Source of the DNA: an uncultured bacterium
Lineage (GTDB): Bacteria > Fidelibacterota > Marinisomatia > Marinisomatales > UBA1611
Assembly: GCA_913020665.1 (NCBI GenBank)
Contig: CAJVZI010000001.1
Span: 26,604 to 90,603, forward strand
Direction: 5' to 3'
DNA length: 64,000 nucleotides
Shown here: piece by piece, positions 8,909 through 19,467 of the stretch
Position numbering within the stretch: the stretch's first letter is position 1
How the letters are laid out: the number at the start of each line of letters is the position of its first letter
Made by a program: the position numbers and the translations under genes
The notes under the pieces: generated by a model
Told to the model about the DNA's origin: nothing
Database searches by the model: none
Seen by the model: the letters and a program-made list of their open reading frames with translations, nothing else

Positions 8909-11900
8909 TACTTTAATAAAAGCAGCTTACGAATTTCAATATTTTTTCTATATCTCACCATCACAAAATAAGTCCCTGATGACAATGAATGACCATATCG
9001 ATTCACTCCGTTCCAGGTAAAACGATAATGACCACTTACAAGTGTCCCATTATGTAGTATTGAAACCTCTTTACCAAGAATATCAAAGATCGATATTGAT
9101 ACTTCATCAGACATTGGTATCGTAAGATCTATATTGGTGATCGGGTTAAATGGGTTAGGATATGCCGGACCTATGTAAAACTGTTCAGGAGTAATGTCAT
9201 TATCTACATCCAAAGCAGAAATATAGTTTGAAGGAGCCTCTGTAGTGAATCGTATTGCGCGCTCATTCTCAAGTGGTGCTGCCCCATCAGTGTAAACATT
9301 GTTGAATACATATTGAAGCCCATAATTCTTATCTGGTGCCTCAATACCTACCGTAGAATAATTCTTTGTAACATCGACATCATCGATCTCTAAGTACTGA
9401 AAATCAATTACACCATTTCCGCTCTCTGTTGGCATTGCATTCTGATCATATAGAATAATTTCAAATGTCTCTTCCGTTACTTCATCATATCCATTCAATG
9501 CTCTAGACCACTCAATTATAAATCTTCCATTTGAATCATCATGCCAAGTATATATATCTACCCATTTATCAATTTGTCCATCACCATTTGTATCAATGGT
9601 TTCAAGGTCATCTGAGAATGGAGCAAGCATAGCTTTAGGGCCCATATACATTGGGATGGACATATTCCAAAAATAATCTATATCGCATCCTTCAAAAGAT
9701 GTCCATCCATTAGAACTTATAGTGATCTGATCATAGTCTCTACCGTGATATTTAAAGACAAATGGTAGTTCAACATCCACATGGTCATCATCATCTAACT
9801 CATAGTGGGTTCCATTGGATCCGCCATAGTTAGGGTCTAATTCTACCCATTCGAATACTGGAGTCTGCTCATATCCTTCATCAGTATCATCATAGGCCCA
9901 ATAACCAAAATTATTCGGCGCAACTGGATAATTATCCGCTGGAGGGATCAGTGCCAGTACCACTTCCTGTTCATAGAATGAATATTCATTTTTAAAAAAT
10001 TCCACAAGAAAAGTAATATCACTACCATAGGAAACGTCATCAAGCGCTAAAATATAATTTGTCTCATGTAATGATGATTCAAATGGATTGAAACTGGAGA
10101 GCTGTTCTGAAGAACCATTTACAGATAATGTAGCGCCCTCAGACAAGGGTGTTAATTGGATCGATACTTCTGAATAATTACCTTGAGTGAAATTAACAAC
10201 AGATAGGCTTGGCTGAAATTCATCACCAGGCTCAGGCTGTTCAGTAAATTCAATTTCAAAGACAGGCATCTCAATATCTATTGCAAGATCACAAAGCGTG
10301 CTTCCATCCTCGCTATTAATAACACCAATCACCGCATTACTGACATCTGTTCCATATGCAGTAATTTCAATTCCATTTATCGTGACCGTTTCACCTGGCT
10401 CTGAAGTTGGTATATTAACATTAAACATACTAGGTACGACATGATCAGAGAAAGCTATATTACAACTGATCGGACCTAGTGAATTACTTGATTGGTTTTG
10501 AAAAGATATTGAAATATCCATTAACGAGCCAAGCATAGGTTTTACAGAGTTGTCCTGAGTGCCAATATTAATATCACTCAAGACCAGGTCCTGATCGGAA
10601 TTTTGCACATACACTATTTCATGACCTTGAATAAATCCACCTTTATTTGCATAAATATCTAAGGCTGGCGTACCCTCAATATCCAATATTGTAGCATACT
10701 GACCATTTTTATCGCTTATGCCTTTTTCAATAAGTGCTCCATCAGTCATTATGCTTATTACTGCATTGGAGACAGGCTGAGAGTGCGGGTCTGATAAACT
10801 AATATTTATAAAATTATCAACAGATGTTACAGCGCCCGACGTTATTGTGAACTCTTTTGGTGTGTCTAAATAAACCTGCAATGATGGATCGCCAAGAATA
10901 TTATATACATTTGCATAGAACTCTTGGGCTTCTCCAGCACCACTTTGCGCAGGAAATTCTTTTGTTAGACCCCATTGGCCTGCCTGCATCGCTGGCCCGA
11001 GTTCAACAACATTATAGTTCAACATAGCATCATACATATAAGCATTGATGACATTGTTATATTTTGTGCTTGTATGCAGATCTGATGGTCCTACAAATGC
11101 AACCCCACCTTTTGGTACTGTAGGTGTTCCACCACGCAATACTGCCTCTGCTAGACAAGGGTCAACATTATTTGCAAAATCATTTGAGTTACATACATAA
11201 CTCATAAATACAGGTGTTAGCCAACCATTATTAAGGTCATTTACATCATCAACATGAAATTCTGGATAGTGCCAACCATTTGCGTCTCCCCATCCTCTAT
11301 AATTCACAATCCCAACACCATTATCTATCATAGGGATTATGTAGGGTGCTCCCTGTTGTATTGGAGGATAGAACACAGTATCGACTTCACTGTATCCATA
11401 ATCTAAGAGCTCATCTCTTAGCCAATAAGATGTCCATTTGGGTGTGATGGGTATAGGATACGTATTAGCGTAGTTACCGGCCACGATAAGTCCACGATCT
11501 AACCAATTCTCATCAAATGCCAGTGGATCTCTCGTATACTGTATTGTTTTTGACATTATTACTGCGAGATCTGACAGTGAATCGATCGAAAGTCTTCCAA
11601 TAAACACATCTGGGATATTATCATCGCCTAAGATATGTGTATATTGCTGATCTGATACGTCATTCTCGGGTCCGTAGTAAAATGAGGGAAATTCTGCAAA
11701 CCCATCAACATCACCGATCAAAAGTATATATTCTAACATGGGATCATCCATAAGGCGGTCCGTTATCATGCTTTTTATTTCTGCAGCTGACCCACCCGCT
11801 TCTGATAAGGGTATGAGGTATACATCAAATCCTTGCGAATTTTTAAATGATACAAAATCATTAAGATAATTAACTACACCATCTGGAGCAATGATCATAT

Positions 11901-12087
11901 AACTACCTCTCTGAGGGTTGATCTGCGAGGGTAAAATATTATAGTTATTGGAAACCATATTCACAAATGCAAGGGGTATACGCTGACCTAAAAGGTCTTC
12001 TTTTATCTTACCTCTGAAAGGTATACTCTCCCCCAGGGTAAATGAAAATACCAGAATAAATAATATTAGTTTTTTAATATGATGCAT
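8908..12087 (-). CDS. gingipain-like C25 family protein, type IX-like sorting domain
   Basis: LLIGDVDGFAEFPS...PDVFIGRLS...GIVNYRGWGDANGWHYPEFHVDDVNDLNNGWLTPVFMSYVCNSNDFA...PKGGVAFVGPS; C-term AYPNPFNPITNIDLTIP...LLLLK. Confidence 0.82.
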   Translation of the reverse strand: MHHIKKLILFILVFSFTLGESIPFRGKIKEDLLGQRIPLAFVNMVSNNYNILPSQINPQRGSYMIIAPDGVVNYLNDFVSFKNSQGFDVYLIPLSEAGGSAAEIKSMITDRLMDDPMLEYILLIGDVDGFAEFPSFYYGPENDVSDQQYTHILGDDNIPDVFIGRLSIDSLSDLAVIMSKTIQYTRDPLAFDENWLDRGLIVAGNYANTYPIPITPKWTSYWLRDELLDYGYSEVDTVFYPPIQQGAPYIIPMIDNGVGIVNYRGWGDANGWHYPEFHVDDVNDLNNGWLTPVFMSYVCNSNDFANNVDPCLAEAVLRGGTPTVPKGGVAFVGPSDLHTSTKYNNVINAYMYDAMLNYNVVELGPAMQAGQWGLTKEFPAQSGAGEAQEFYANVYNILGDPSLQVYLDTPKEFTITSGAVTSVDNFINISLSDPHSQPVSNAVISIMTDGALIEKGISDKNGQYATILDIEGTPALDIYANKGGFIQGHEIVYVQNSDQDLVLSDINIGTQDNSVKPMLGSLMDISISFQNQSSNSLGPISCNIAFSDHVVPSMFNVNIPTSEPGETVTINGIEITAYGTDVSNAVIGVINSEDGSTLCDLAIDIEMPVFEIEFTEQPEPGDEFQPSLSVVNFTQGNYSEVSIQLTPLSEGATLSVNGSSEQLSSFNPFESSLHETNYILALDDVSYGSDITFLVEFFKNEYSFYEQEVVLALIPPADNYPVAPNNFGYWAYDDTDEGYEQTPVFEWVELDPNYGGSNGTHYELDDDDHVDVELPFVFKYHGRDYDQITISSNGWTSFEGCDIDYFWNMSIPMYMGPKAMLAPFSDDLETIDTNGDGQIDKWVDIYTWHDDSNGRFIIEWSRALNGYDEVTEETFEIILYDQNAMPTESGNGVIDFQYLEIDDVDVTKNYSTVGIEAPDKNYGLQYVFNNVYTDGAAPLENERAIRFTTEAPSNYISALDVDNDITPEQFYIGPAYPNPFNPITNIDLTIPMSDEVSISIFDILGKEVSILHNGTLVSGHYRFTWNGVNRYGHSLSSGTYFVMVRYRKNIEIRKLLLLK

Positions 12088-14366
12088 TTTTTAACAGCCT
12101 GTTCTTTTTGAGTTTGAATTCTAATAAAATACATACCCGTACTTGCTACAAGCCCATTATTTAGATCTAGCTCAATATAGTGCTTGCCGTATGGTAGATT
12201 ATTAATGTTTTTTGAAAGGATATTTTGACCTAATAAATTATAAATATTCAATGTCGCCGACCCTCCAGGATAATTATCAACATTTACCTGAAGTTTACCA
12301 AAAGACGGATTGGGGAATATGCCATTGATACGCATAGGGATCTTTGGTGTACTATTTGTATTGGTGCTTTGAATATCTAGGTAGCTATCATAAAGAGAGA
12401 ATAATTGCAATGAATGTAGTTCCCATCCTCTATAATTGACTGTTTGGTCTGAAGAGAACTCTAATCGAACTTTCACAGATGTAAATTCATCCTCAGATAT
12501 GGCAGTAATTAGATCAGTTGTTAGGCCATCCCACTTATCACCGTGCCATGATCTTGCTCCTAAGATTATATCATTTTCATCTAGGATAGATACCTTTGCC
12601 ATATCATGATCCCACTCGGTCTCATATTTGTGCGAAACTGACACTACAGCACGATTACTACCTGAAATATCAATTAGGTCAGACTCCATCCAATGGGTTG
12701 AAAATAGAGTGTCGCCATTATCATACCATTGCCCTTCCTGAGATCTTAATGTATGGTCGACCATACACCAAGTACCAACAGAATTAGGCCAAGGCCATGA
12801 CCCGCTGAGGTCATCGACCATACCAGATTCATAGGCGATAGATACTTCTTGGTCAGACCCTAGCTCAATTTCTTTCCTCCACGGTACGAATGAATCACCC
12901 ATCAGGAAGTCTATTTCATAATATCCAGCCGCCAGGCTAAAAATATTGTCACCCGATGATATTTGGATCTCATTTGTTTCAAACTCAGTACTTATAGTCC
13001 CAGTCACTGTATTATTATCAAATGATTCATGGACTAATCTTATATTGAGTTGATGAATTGGGGCAGGCTCCAGATATATATCTTGATCAGTAATAGCACT
13101 ATTATTCGCAACAAGTGATATCTCTTGATCTAGAAAGCCTTTAGCCCTGAAGGAAAAATTATAGGTGCCGACATCTAGTATACGCCTATAACGTCCAAAT
13201 TCATTCGTTAAACGTGGCTTTAAAACAGATCCGGAGTGTTCTAATACTTCAACAATAGCACCCTCTATCGGCTCGCCAGTTGAGCTATCATATATAATTC
13301 CCGTTATCTGCGCTGCGTCTGTATAATAGCCTATTGCTCGATCCATAAGATATATCATGGCTGGTTTATTCCTATCAATTGTATCTTCGATCAATAAACT
13401 ATCAGGCTGAAGATTAGACGTCCCGCATTCTACGAGATATTGAATGGACCCTGTCTCACGATAGAACCAGTCATGCAATTTACCATTTCTTGATCCGCTA
13501 TATACAGATAGGTAGGTACTAGTGCCATCCTCAGTACTGATTGCGCCTGCAAAATGGTCGGCAATGGATTTCATAATTGCTAGGTCTGGGGACTCCTTTT
13601 GCTCCTCCCATTTCCACGATGTAAATACTTTCTCAGAAAGATTTCCTGATCGTGAACTATGCCACACGATAGAAAAAACAAAATCATTTTCTAGTGCAAG
13701 GTCTCTAATAGCAATTGCCTCGCCTTCAGAGAATGGTTCCTCGCCTTTATAGTAATCATAATGAGAAGCATAATCAGAATTATCAGGTTCAAGAAAAGTA
13801 TCACCAAAGGCCCAATTAAAACCGAAGTTACGATTGAGATCTACTCCGTCAATATCGTTACCTATGGAAGGGTCATAGTCAAATAAACCATTCGGGAAAG
13901 GCCCATCTGGTGATAGGTCTCTTTTATTCTTTCGGTAGCTTAGATCTAATTCTTCATGAACCACATTCAATCCTTCTGGATTTGCAGTAGGTATGATCCA
14001 TATATCTAGATATTGCTTCAAAATATTCATATGGGTATGGATGCTTGCATCAGGAAAAAGCAGGTCGTTTATAAGGTCTAATACAATTTCAACACCTAGA
14101 ATCTCTTCTGCATGTACCTGTCCAACGAATAGAACCCTAGGCTCATCCTCTTTTACATGTGCATTATCGGATATACGAACTGCCAGAATAGGAATATTCT
14201 CTTGGGTTGAGAAACCGATCGTATCCAAATGAAACCAACCTTCAAGCTCTTCTAACTGATCTAATGAATCAAGATAACTATAGATCTCCTCTGTAGTATG
14301 ATATCTGCCATCCAATGATTGCGAAAATAAAGGGTAAAATAGGAATATTGACAATATGTATTTCAT
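12066..14366 (-). CDS. M14 family zinc carboxypeptidase with type IX-like sorting domain
   Basis: VLFVGQVHAEEILGVE (HxxE), IIPTANPEGLN, DGVDLNRNFGFNW, VWHSSRSG, VECGTSN; carboxypeptidase-regulatory-like repeat; C-term IFPNPSFGKL...KKCIILKN. Confidence 0.88.
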   Translation of the reverse strand: MKYILSIFLFYPLFSQSLDGRYHTTEEIYSYLDSLDQLEELEGWFHLDTIGFSTQENIPILAVRISDNAHVKEDEPRVLFVGQVHAEEILGVEIVLDLINDLLFPDASIHTHMNILKQYLDIWIIPTANPEGLNVVHEELDLSYRKNKRDLSPDGPFPNGLFDYDPSIGNDIDGVDLNRNFGFNWAFGDTFLEPDNSDYASHYDYYKGEEPFSEGEAIAIRDLALENDFVFSIVWHSSRSGNLSEKVFTSWKWEEQKESPDLAIMKSIADHFAGAISTEDGTSTYLSVYSGSRNGKLHDWFYRETGSIQYLVECGTSNLQPDSLLIEDTIDRNKPAMIYLMDRAIGYYTDAAQITGIIYDSSTGEPIEGAIVEVLEHSGSVLKPRLTNEFGRYRRILDVGTYNFSFRAKGFLDQEISLVANNSAITDQDIYLEPAPIHQLNIRLVHESFDNNTVTGTISTEFETNEIQISSGDNIFSLAAGYYEIDFLMGDSFVPWRKEIELGSDQEVSIAYESGMVDDLSGSWPWPNSVGTWCMVDHTLRSQEGQWYDNGDTLFSTHWMESDLIDISGSNRAVVSVSHKYETEWDHDMAKVSILDENDIILGARSWHGDKWDGLTTDLITAISEDEFTSVKVRLEFSSDQTVNYRGWELHSLQLFSLYDSYLDIQSTNTNSTPKIPMRINGIFPNPSFGKLQVNVDNYPGGSATLNIYNLLGQNILSKNINNLPYGKHYIELDLNNGLVASTGMYFIRIQTQKEQAVKKCIILKN

Positions 14367-14369
14367 GTG

Positions 14370-17300
14370 TTACTTTAAGTAAGTCACCTTACCTTTTTCT
14401 ATTATGCCATTTGACTTGAATGAATAGAAATATACCCCGCTTGATATCTTTTGCCCATCAACATTCTTTGCATCCCAACTTATCTGGTATAAACCTGCAT
14501 TCCCAGGAAGTATCAATCTATCATAAACAAGATTGCCTCTTAGGTCATATATTTGGAATTCAACTGCTTGTTTATCAGGCATTTTAAATTCAAAATTCAA
14601 TTTTCCGTTAAAGGGATTAGGATAGGCGCTTTCCAATGAAAAATCATTTGGTATTTGACAATTATTGCAACTGTAGTCTGTAGAAAGGATATCAGCCTTC
14701 ATAAGAGTCCTACCATAGTAATTCGCAAGATCTTCTTTTCCTGAACTTCTAAAGTCGATCCAATCCAAAAAATATTCCTCACCAGAGTGATGAGTTATAT
14801 TTACATTTTGTTGTTTATGGTATGCTATACAAATTGGAATACCATTCATTTCCGTCGTCATCCCCTGACCAATGATATATCCACTAGCATAAAGGTCCAC
14901 TCCATTGATCAGCAATGGATCTTCATTATAGTAGCCCCTTTCATCCTCCCAAATCACCAGAAATTCATTTTCCTGCAATGATGCTAAGCTAGGGTTGTAT
15001 TGGTCAGTTGTGTCCACAGAAAATTGTATTTCATCTTGCTGTAGGGCCCCACTTGCAAGATCAATAATTTCACCGTAGATCTCAAAATCAGAACCATTTC
15101 GATAATCTTGCCAAACAAGAAAAGCATGTGTTCTTGACTCATTAAACTCAAAGGAAACGTTCACCTGGTCGTTATCTGCTTCAATAACTGGTATCCCCCC
15201 AGAATCCCACACTTCATTTCCATCCCAATCAATTGATTGAGCATATATATCTGAAAAATTTCCATCTTGTATCCAAACTGCGATCATGCCACTTTCATCA
15301 TCAATAACTTTGACCTGTAAATGTCTAGAATCAGAAGAAGCATTGCTTAAGCTATTCCCATTGGGATTCCATCCGATCTCTACATTACCCTCTGCATCTA
15401 TCTTTGAATATTTAAGAGAGGCTGCTGGCCATGCATCCTCCATCCAGAATATCATGTACTTATCGTCTGGAGTGGGTACCACAGCCATGATATAGTCGTC
15501 TCCATTTGAATCAACCAATTCTACACCCTCGCTAGGAAGGGTTATATTGCCTTCAGTATCTAGCTTCTGATAGTATACATCGTAGTTAAAACCTCTGCTC
15601 TCTGACCAAAAACACCCCACGCCATCTGGTGTCTCCACTAATAAAGCATTACGCATATCAAATACAGCATCAAGAGCTATACCATCTTCATCCCATACAT
15701 TATTTAGGTTTTCATCCAATCTATTTACGCGAATGAACTTTGGTGAAGAGGTCCCATCAAAGGTTGCAGTATAAAAGCCATTTGATGCTTTGAGAAAATA
15801 TGGTATCGAAAAATCTGTTTCAGATGAAGAGTTATCTCCAAATGTCAGTTGTTTACCATTTACATCATCCAACTCAAGCTCCGTGATGCGCGAACCATAA
15901 ATTTTCTTTGAAGACCTATTATCCTCCCACACCAAATAAAGATCTTCTTCAGCAATTGGATATGAATGTGTATAATTAACATCACCATCCAGACCTAACA
16001 TAGCTGTCAATCCATTATTTTCCCACTCAGGAAGAAAACTTGAATTTAATTTCTGAACTTTCAGATCGATACTGCCAGAACCTTGATCGCCATACACTCC
16101 AAAAAGACCATCTTGTATATTGCCAACCAAGATAGGAGCAAATTGATAACCTGAGGCATCAGATATTGCCAAAGGCTCTTCTATACTATAGCTTCCATCT
16201 GAGCTAATATTCTGATAGAATATATCAACATCTGGGAATGTACCTCTTTCCCAAATGATGTTCAGATCACCATTTACACCTGCTGAAAATCGTGCACTAA
16301 AATCAACATCTTCGACTGGATCTAATCGTATTCCATCTCCCCATTGTCTTTCACCATTTGTATTTATTTTTTGAAAATATTGATCCCCATCGATCGGATC
16401 ATCTCTAAGATCTTTCCAATTAACAAACACTTCACCCAGATCGCTTCTTTTTACTCTTGGAGCAGTTTGTAAAGCTTGATTGTCTGATATGGCTCGATCG
16501 TCAGTAAAAACCGTACCGTTTTCATTGACAAATTGATAGAGGACCCTTGAATTCTCATCACCTTCTTTCCATGCAATAAAAGAGGTGGTATTCTCTACAA
16601 AGGTTGCACGTGGCTTAAGTTCTTGCTCCTCTGTTGCTGCTATGGGGATACCATTCTCTTGAAATAAATTTTCCATCGAAATATTTAATCGTTGCCCATA
16701 GATATCTGCGTTAGCACCCTCTCTAAAATCAGCCCATGCAATAAATGCTTCCGAATTTCCAGCATATTCAATGGTCTTCGCATTTTGATTTCCGCCTTCA
16801 GTTACAATAGCGACACCTGTTCCAGGAGAAACAATTTCATGATCTGAAGAAATATGCGTACCATAAATATCATCATCTACACCACCACGCTTATCCTGCC
16901 AAGTAACAAAAACTCCTCCTAAGCTATCAGTACACATATTAATGGTTATCTGTTTACCTTCTACCTGAGCTAATGCGATACCGTTTGGGTCAAGAAGAAT
17001 ATCTCCATTATTATCCAAATGCTGAAAGAATATATCTCCCTGCTCATCGAAACGATAATCCACCCAAGCTATGAATACACCTCCATTTCCATCTGTAATA
17101 GAGACTGGATCTTCCTGTCTCCCTGGGAGATCCGTAACAACAGCACCTGATTCACCCCATAATAGTTCACCATCCTGATTGATCTTATGTGCAAATATAT
17201 TTCTCATACCATATCTTGTATCAGACCATACAAAAATAGCTTCCCCACTATTACCCGGAGAAACTGTTCGATACCATTCAATGTGCACGCCCTGCCTAAT

Positions 17301-17378
17301 TGGAGCGCCATCTCCTGAATCGAAACCAGTAGCAAATATATATGATATTAAGCTGGCAACGATCACCACCTGTTTCAT
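14370..17378 (-). CDS. large secreted protein with repeated WxDxRxGxxDIYxQ motifs and type IX-like sorting domain
   Basis: Repeated FIAWVDYRFDEQGDIFFQ / VTWQDKRGGVDDDIYG / IAWADFREGANADIYGQ / VWQDYRNGSDFEIYGE; C-term AYPNPFNGKLNFEF...KGKVTYLK. Confidence 0.7.
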   Translation of the reverse strand: MKQVVIVASLISYIFATGFDSGDGAPIRQGVHIEWYRTVSPGNSGEAIFVWSDTRYGMRNIFAHKINQDGELLWGESGAVVTDLPGRQEDPVSITDGNGGVFIAWVDYRFDEQGDIFFQHLDNNGDILLDPNGIALAQVEGKQITINMCTDSLGGVFVTWQDKRGGVDDDIYGTHISSDHEIVSPGTGVAIVTEGGNQNAKTIEYAGNSEAFIAWADFREGANADIYGQRLNISMENLFQENGIPIAATEEQELKPRATFVENTTSFIAWKEGDENSRVLYQFVNENGTVFTDDRAISDNQALQTAPRVKRSDLGEVFVNWKDLRDDPIDGDQYFQKINTNGERQWGDGIRLDPVEDVDFSARFSAGVNGDLNIIWERGTFPDVDIFYQNISSDGSYSIEEPLAISDASGYQFAPILVGNIQDGLFGVYGDQGSGSIDLKVQKLNSSFLPEWENNGLTAMLGLDGDVNYTHSYPIAEEDLYLVWEDNRSSKKIYGSRITELELDDVNGKQLTFGDNSSSETDFSIPYFLKASNGFYTATFDGTSSPKFIRVNRLDENLNNVWDEDGIALDAVFDMRNALLVETPDGVGCFWSESRGFNYDVYYQKLDTEGNITLPSEGVELVDSNGDDYIMAVVPTPDDKYMIFWMEDAWPAASLKYSKIDAEGNVEIGWNPNGNSLSNASSDSRHLQVKVIDDESGMIAVWIQDGNFSDIYAQSIDWDGNEVWDSGGIPVIEADNDQVNVSFEFNESRTHAFLVWQDYRNGSDFEIYGEIIDLASGALQQDEIQFSVDTTDQYNPSLASLQENEFLVIWEDERGYYNEDPLLINGVDLYASGYIIGQGMTTEMNGIPICIAYHKQQNVNITHHSGEEYFLDWIDFRSSGKEDLANYYGRTLMKADILSTDYSCNNCQIPNDFSLESAYPNPFNGKLNFEFKMPDKQAVEFQIYDLRGNLVYDRLILPGNAGLYQISWDAKNVDGQKISSGVYFYSFKSNGIIEKGKVTYLK

Positions 17379-17414
17379 GTTATACCTTCCTCGTTCTTAT
17401 TTTTGATCTATTTA

Positions 17415-18449
17415 TTATTGTTCAATCGTAATAATCTGTATTCCTTCACGAGTACAGACTAATAATTTATCACCCCAAAAGATAGATGTGTAACTGTATC
17501 CGACTGGGAATATGCCTTTTTCTTTAGGACCCGTAGGATCTGACACGTCGTAGAGAGCAATTCCTTTTGATCCAAGCGTTAAGCAAGCAGTACTTCCTTT
17601 AATTGATATGTGGTCAACAGTCAGATCTTCTGCAAAACGATAGGATACACTTTCCGAAGAAAAACTATCTTTAGGTACATAAAGAGCACCGGCATCATCA
17701 CACGCGACAAAAACACCCTCTGCTGTCAGCGCAACTTTTTCAGCATTACCTTCAGTATCAACTCTATTAATTAAAACAGGAGTCGCCCCAAGGGAATCTA
17801 TATAGAATAATTCCACTCCTAATTGATCCACAGCCATTGCTATATAATTAGAGCCATCTGAATCAATTCCTAGCGGTTTACCTGGTGTATAGATCTCAGA
17901 GCCACCATAAGGGGTCCACTCTATAAACTCTATACCAAATGAGCTTGTAGTATCAAGATTGTAATAATGCCATTTCATTCCATCATCATTATCAGCAGAA
18001 TACATGACAAATTGTCCAGGTTTTGTGTAGAATGATACGAAGTCCTTTGTTCTTGCACTCATAACAGTATTCCTATAGAACAGGCTATCGCCTCCGCCAT
18101 AGTGAAATATTTTGACATCATCATTTGATTCAGAGGCAAGGATAAGATCATTATCAGGGTCAACATCCACGAGCGCAACATCACTGAATTCTAAAAATGT
18201 ACCACCTTCCTCATAACCAGTAAATCCAGCAACCATTGATTGACCATCAAGATCCCATACCTGAATCCCATATTGTCCAGCTGCAACAATTGCATTATTA
18301 CCATTCATACTGATATCTCTTGCAAATCCATTTGTTTCTAAGGTCGCATCAATCGAGATAGACCAGAGGTCATCATTATTCGGATCAATACAACCAAATA
18401 ATAATAGAAAAATGATAAGAGATAGAGTGTTTTGTTTAATATTTATCAT
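17415..18449 (-). CDS. beta-propeller-like (LVIVD-type) lipoprotein, last gene of pgs operon
   Basis: Lipobox LLLFGC; repeated ...GIQVWDLDG... / ...GIALYDVSDPTGPKEKG...; overlaps 3' end of upstream gene by 14 nt. Confidence 0.6.
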   Translation of the reverse strand: MINIKQNTLSLIIFLLLFGCIDPNNDDLWSISIDATLETNGFARDISMNGNNAIVAAGQYGIQVWDLDGQSMVAGFTGYEEGGTFLEFSDVALVDVDPDNDLILASESNDDVKIFHYGGGDSLFYRNTVMSARTKDFVSFYTKPGQFVMYSADNDDGMKWHYYNLDTTSSFGIEFIEWTPYGGSEIYTPGKPLGIDSDGSNYIAMAVDQLGVELFYIDSLGATPVLINRVDTEGNAEKVALTAEGVFVACDDAGALYVPKDSFSSESVSYRFAEDLTVDHISIKGSTACLTLGSKGIALYDVSDPTGPKEKGIFPVGYSYTSIFWGDKLLVCTREGIQIITIEQ

Positions 18450-19467
18450 ATATCATATCCCATTTAAGCGTTAACCAAAATTGCATTTGTTCAAAACTCT
18501 TAAGATCTTTTACCCAATCATATTCGGAGTCAGTTTGACGAGTTCTATACCTTGTTGAAAAGGTGATATTAACAATATCAGTTATATTCTTTTTCAACCA
18601 AATATCATATTTAGAGTCTAAGTGGCTCCTGCCAGCATGCAAAGGATCATTAGGGTCTTCAGCATCATATACTCTTTTTTCTAAACGAGTGGAAAATCCT
18701 ATCTCACTAAAGAAAGGAACCTTTTTTTTGATCTTAATTGGCGCATACCACTCTATTGTCTCATAAGAACGATTGAAACTGCTAGGCCTTTCAGGTAAAA
18801 AATGTGATTCATTGACCGCACGACCATGATTCACTTGGAGTGCAACATTACCGATCTTTTTGATCTTATAATTCAATTTAGCTTTGTAATAAACTATATC
18901 AAGATCAAACTCTGTAAAAGGCTTTGAGTAATATCTTTGTAAATATCCACCACCAAAATTCATCCATGAGAGTTTTGATATCCGTTGGGATAACATAAGA
19001 CTTTGATTTCTATCAGTGAATAAGCATGGTGAAAGTTTATCATTACTGATATCTCTATTGGTATAGTGCCTCAAATAAAAACGATCCAGATGACGTAATG
19101 AATATTTGATATTTTTATAAGAACCCCATTTATACGCGATATCGAAGCCACCTGACCAATATTTCTTTTCTGGAGTATTTCTATAATCTGAAGATGTAAA
19201 CAGTAATTTCAGATCTAGATTCTGATATTTTGAATATATAATTGATTTTGTTGCTTGGAAGCTCAGTTTTGTAACAAAACTATCAAAAGTAGTTGACCCA
19301 CCCATGATGCTGAGATCTTGAGCAGCATCATTGAATTCATCCTTAGAGAAACGCAAAACATTATCATCATAACCACCCGTAAATCCTATGGTGTAGTCTA
19401 GGGGCGTCCCTCCCCATAAATATGAAATAAAAAAAAGAGTAAATGCTATCTGTATAAATCGAAACAT
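18436..19467 (-). CDS. predicted outer-membrane beta-barrel protein in pgs operon
   Basis: Signal peptide, then alternating amphipathic strands with aromatic girdles (YTIGFTGGYDDNVLRF..., FWLTLKWDMIYDKY end). Confidence 0.6.
   Translation of the reverse strand: MFRFIQIAFTLFFISYLWGGTPLDYTIGFTGGYDDNVLRFSKDEFNDAAQDLSIMGGSTTFDSFVTKLSFQATKSIIYSKYQNLDLKLLFTSSDYRNTPEKKYWSGGFDIAYKWGSYKNIKYSLRHLDRFYLRHYTNRDISNDKLSPCLFTDRNQSLMLSQRISKLSWMNFGGGYLQRYYSKPFTEFDLDIVYYKAKLNYKIKKIGNVALQVNHGRAVNESHFLPERPSSFNRSYETIEWYAPIKIKKKVPFFSEIGFSTRLEKRVYDAEDPNDPLHAGRSHLDSKYDIWLKKNITDIVNITFSTRYRTRQTDSEYDWVKDLKSFEQMQFWLTLKWDMIYDKY

Noticed and set aside
12066-12087. Overlap of the C25 and M14 genes as possible frameshift/fusion
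   Set aside because: M14 protein ends in a complete sorting domain and C25 begins with a signal peptide; ordinary overlapping genes.
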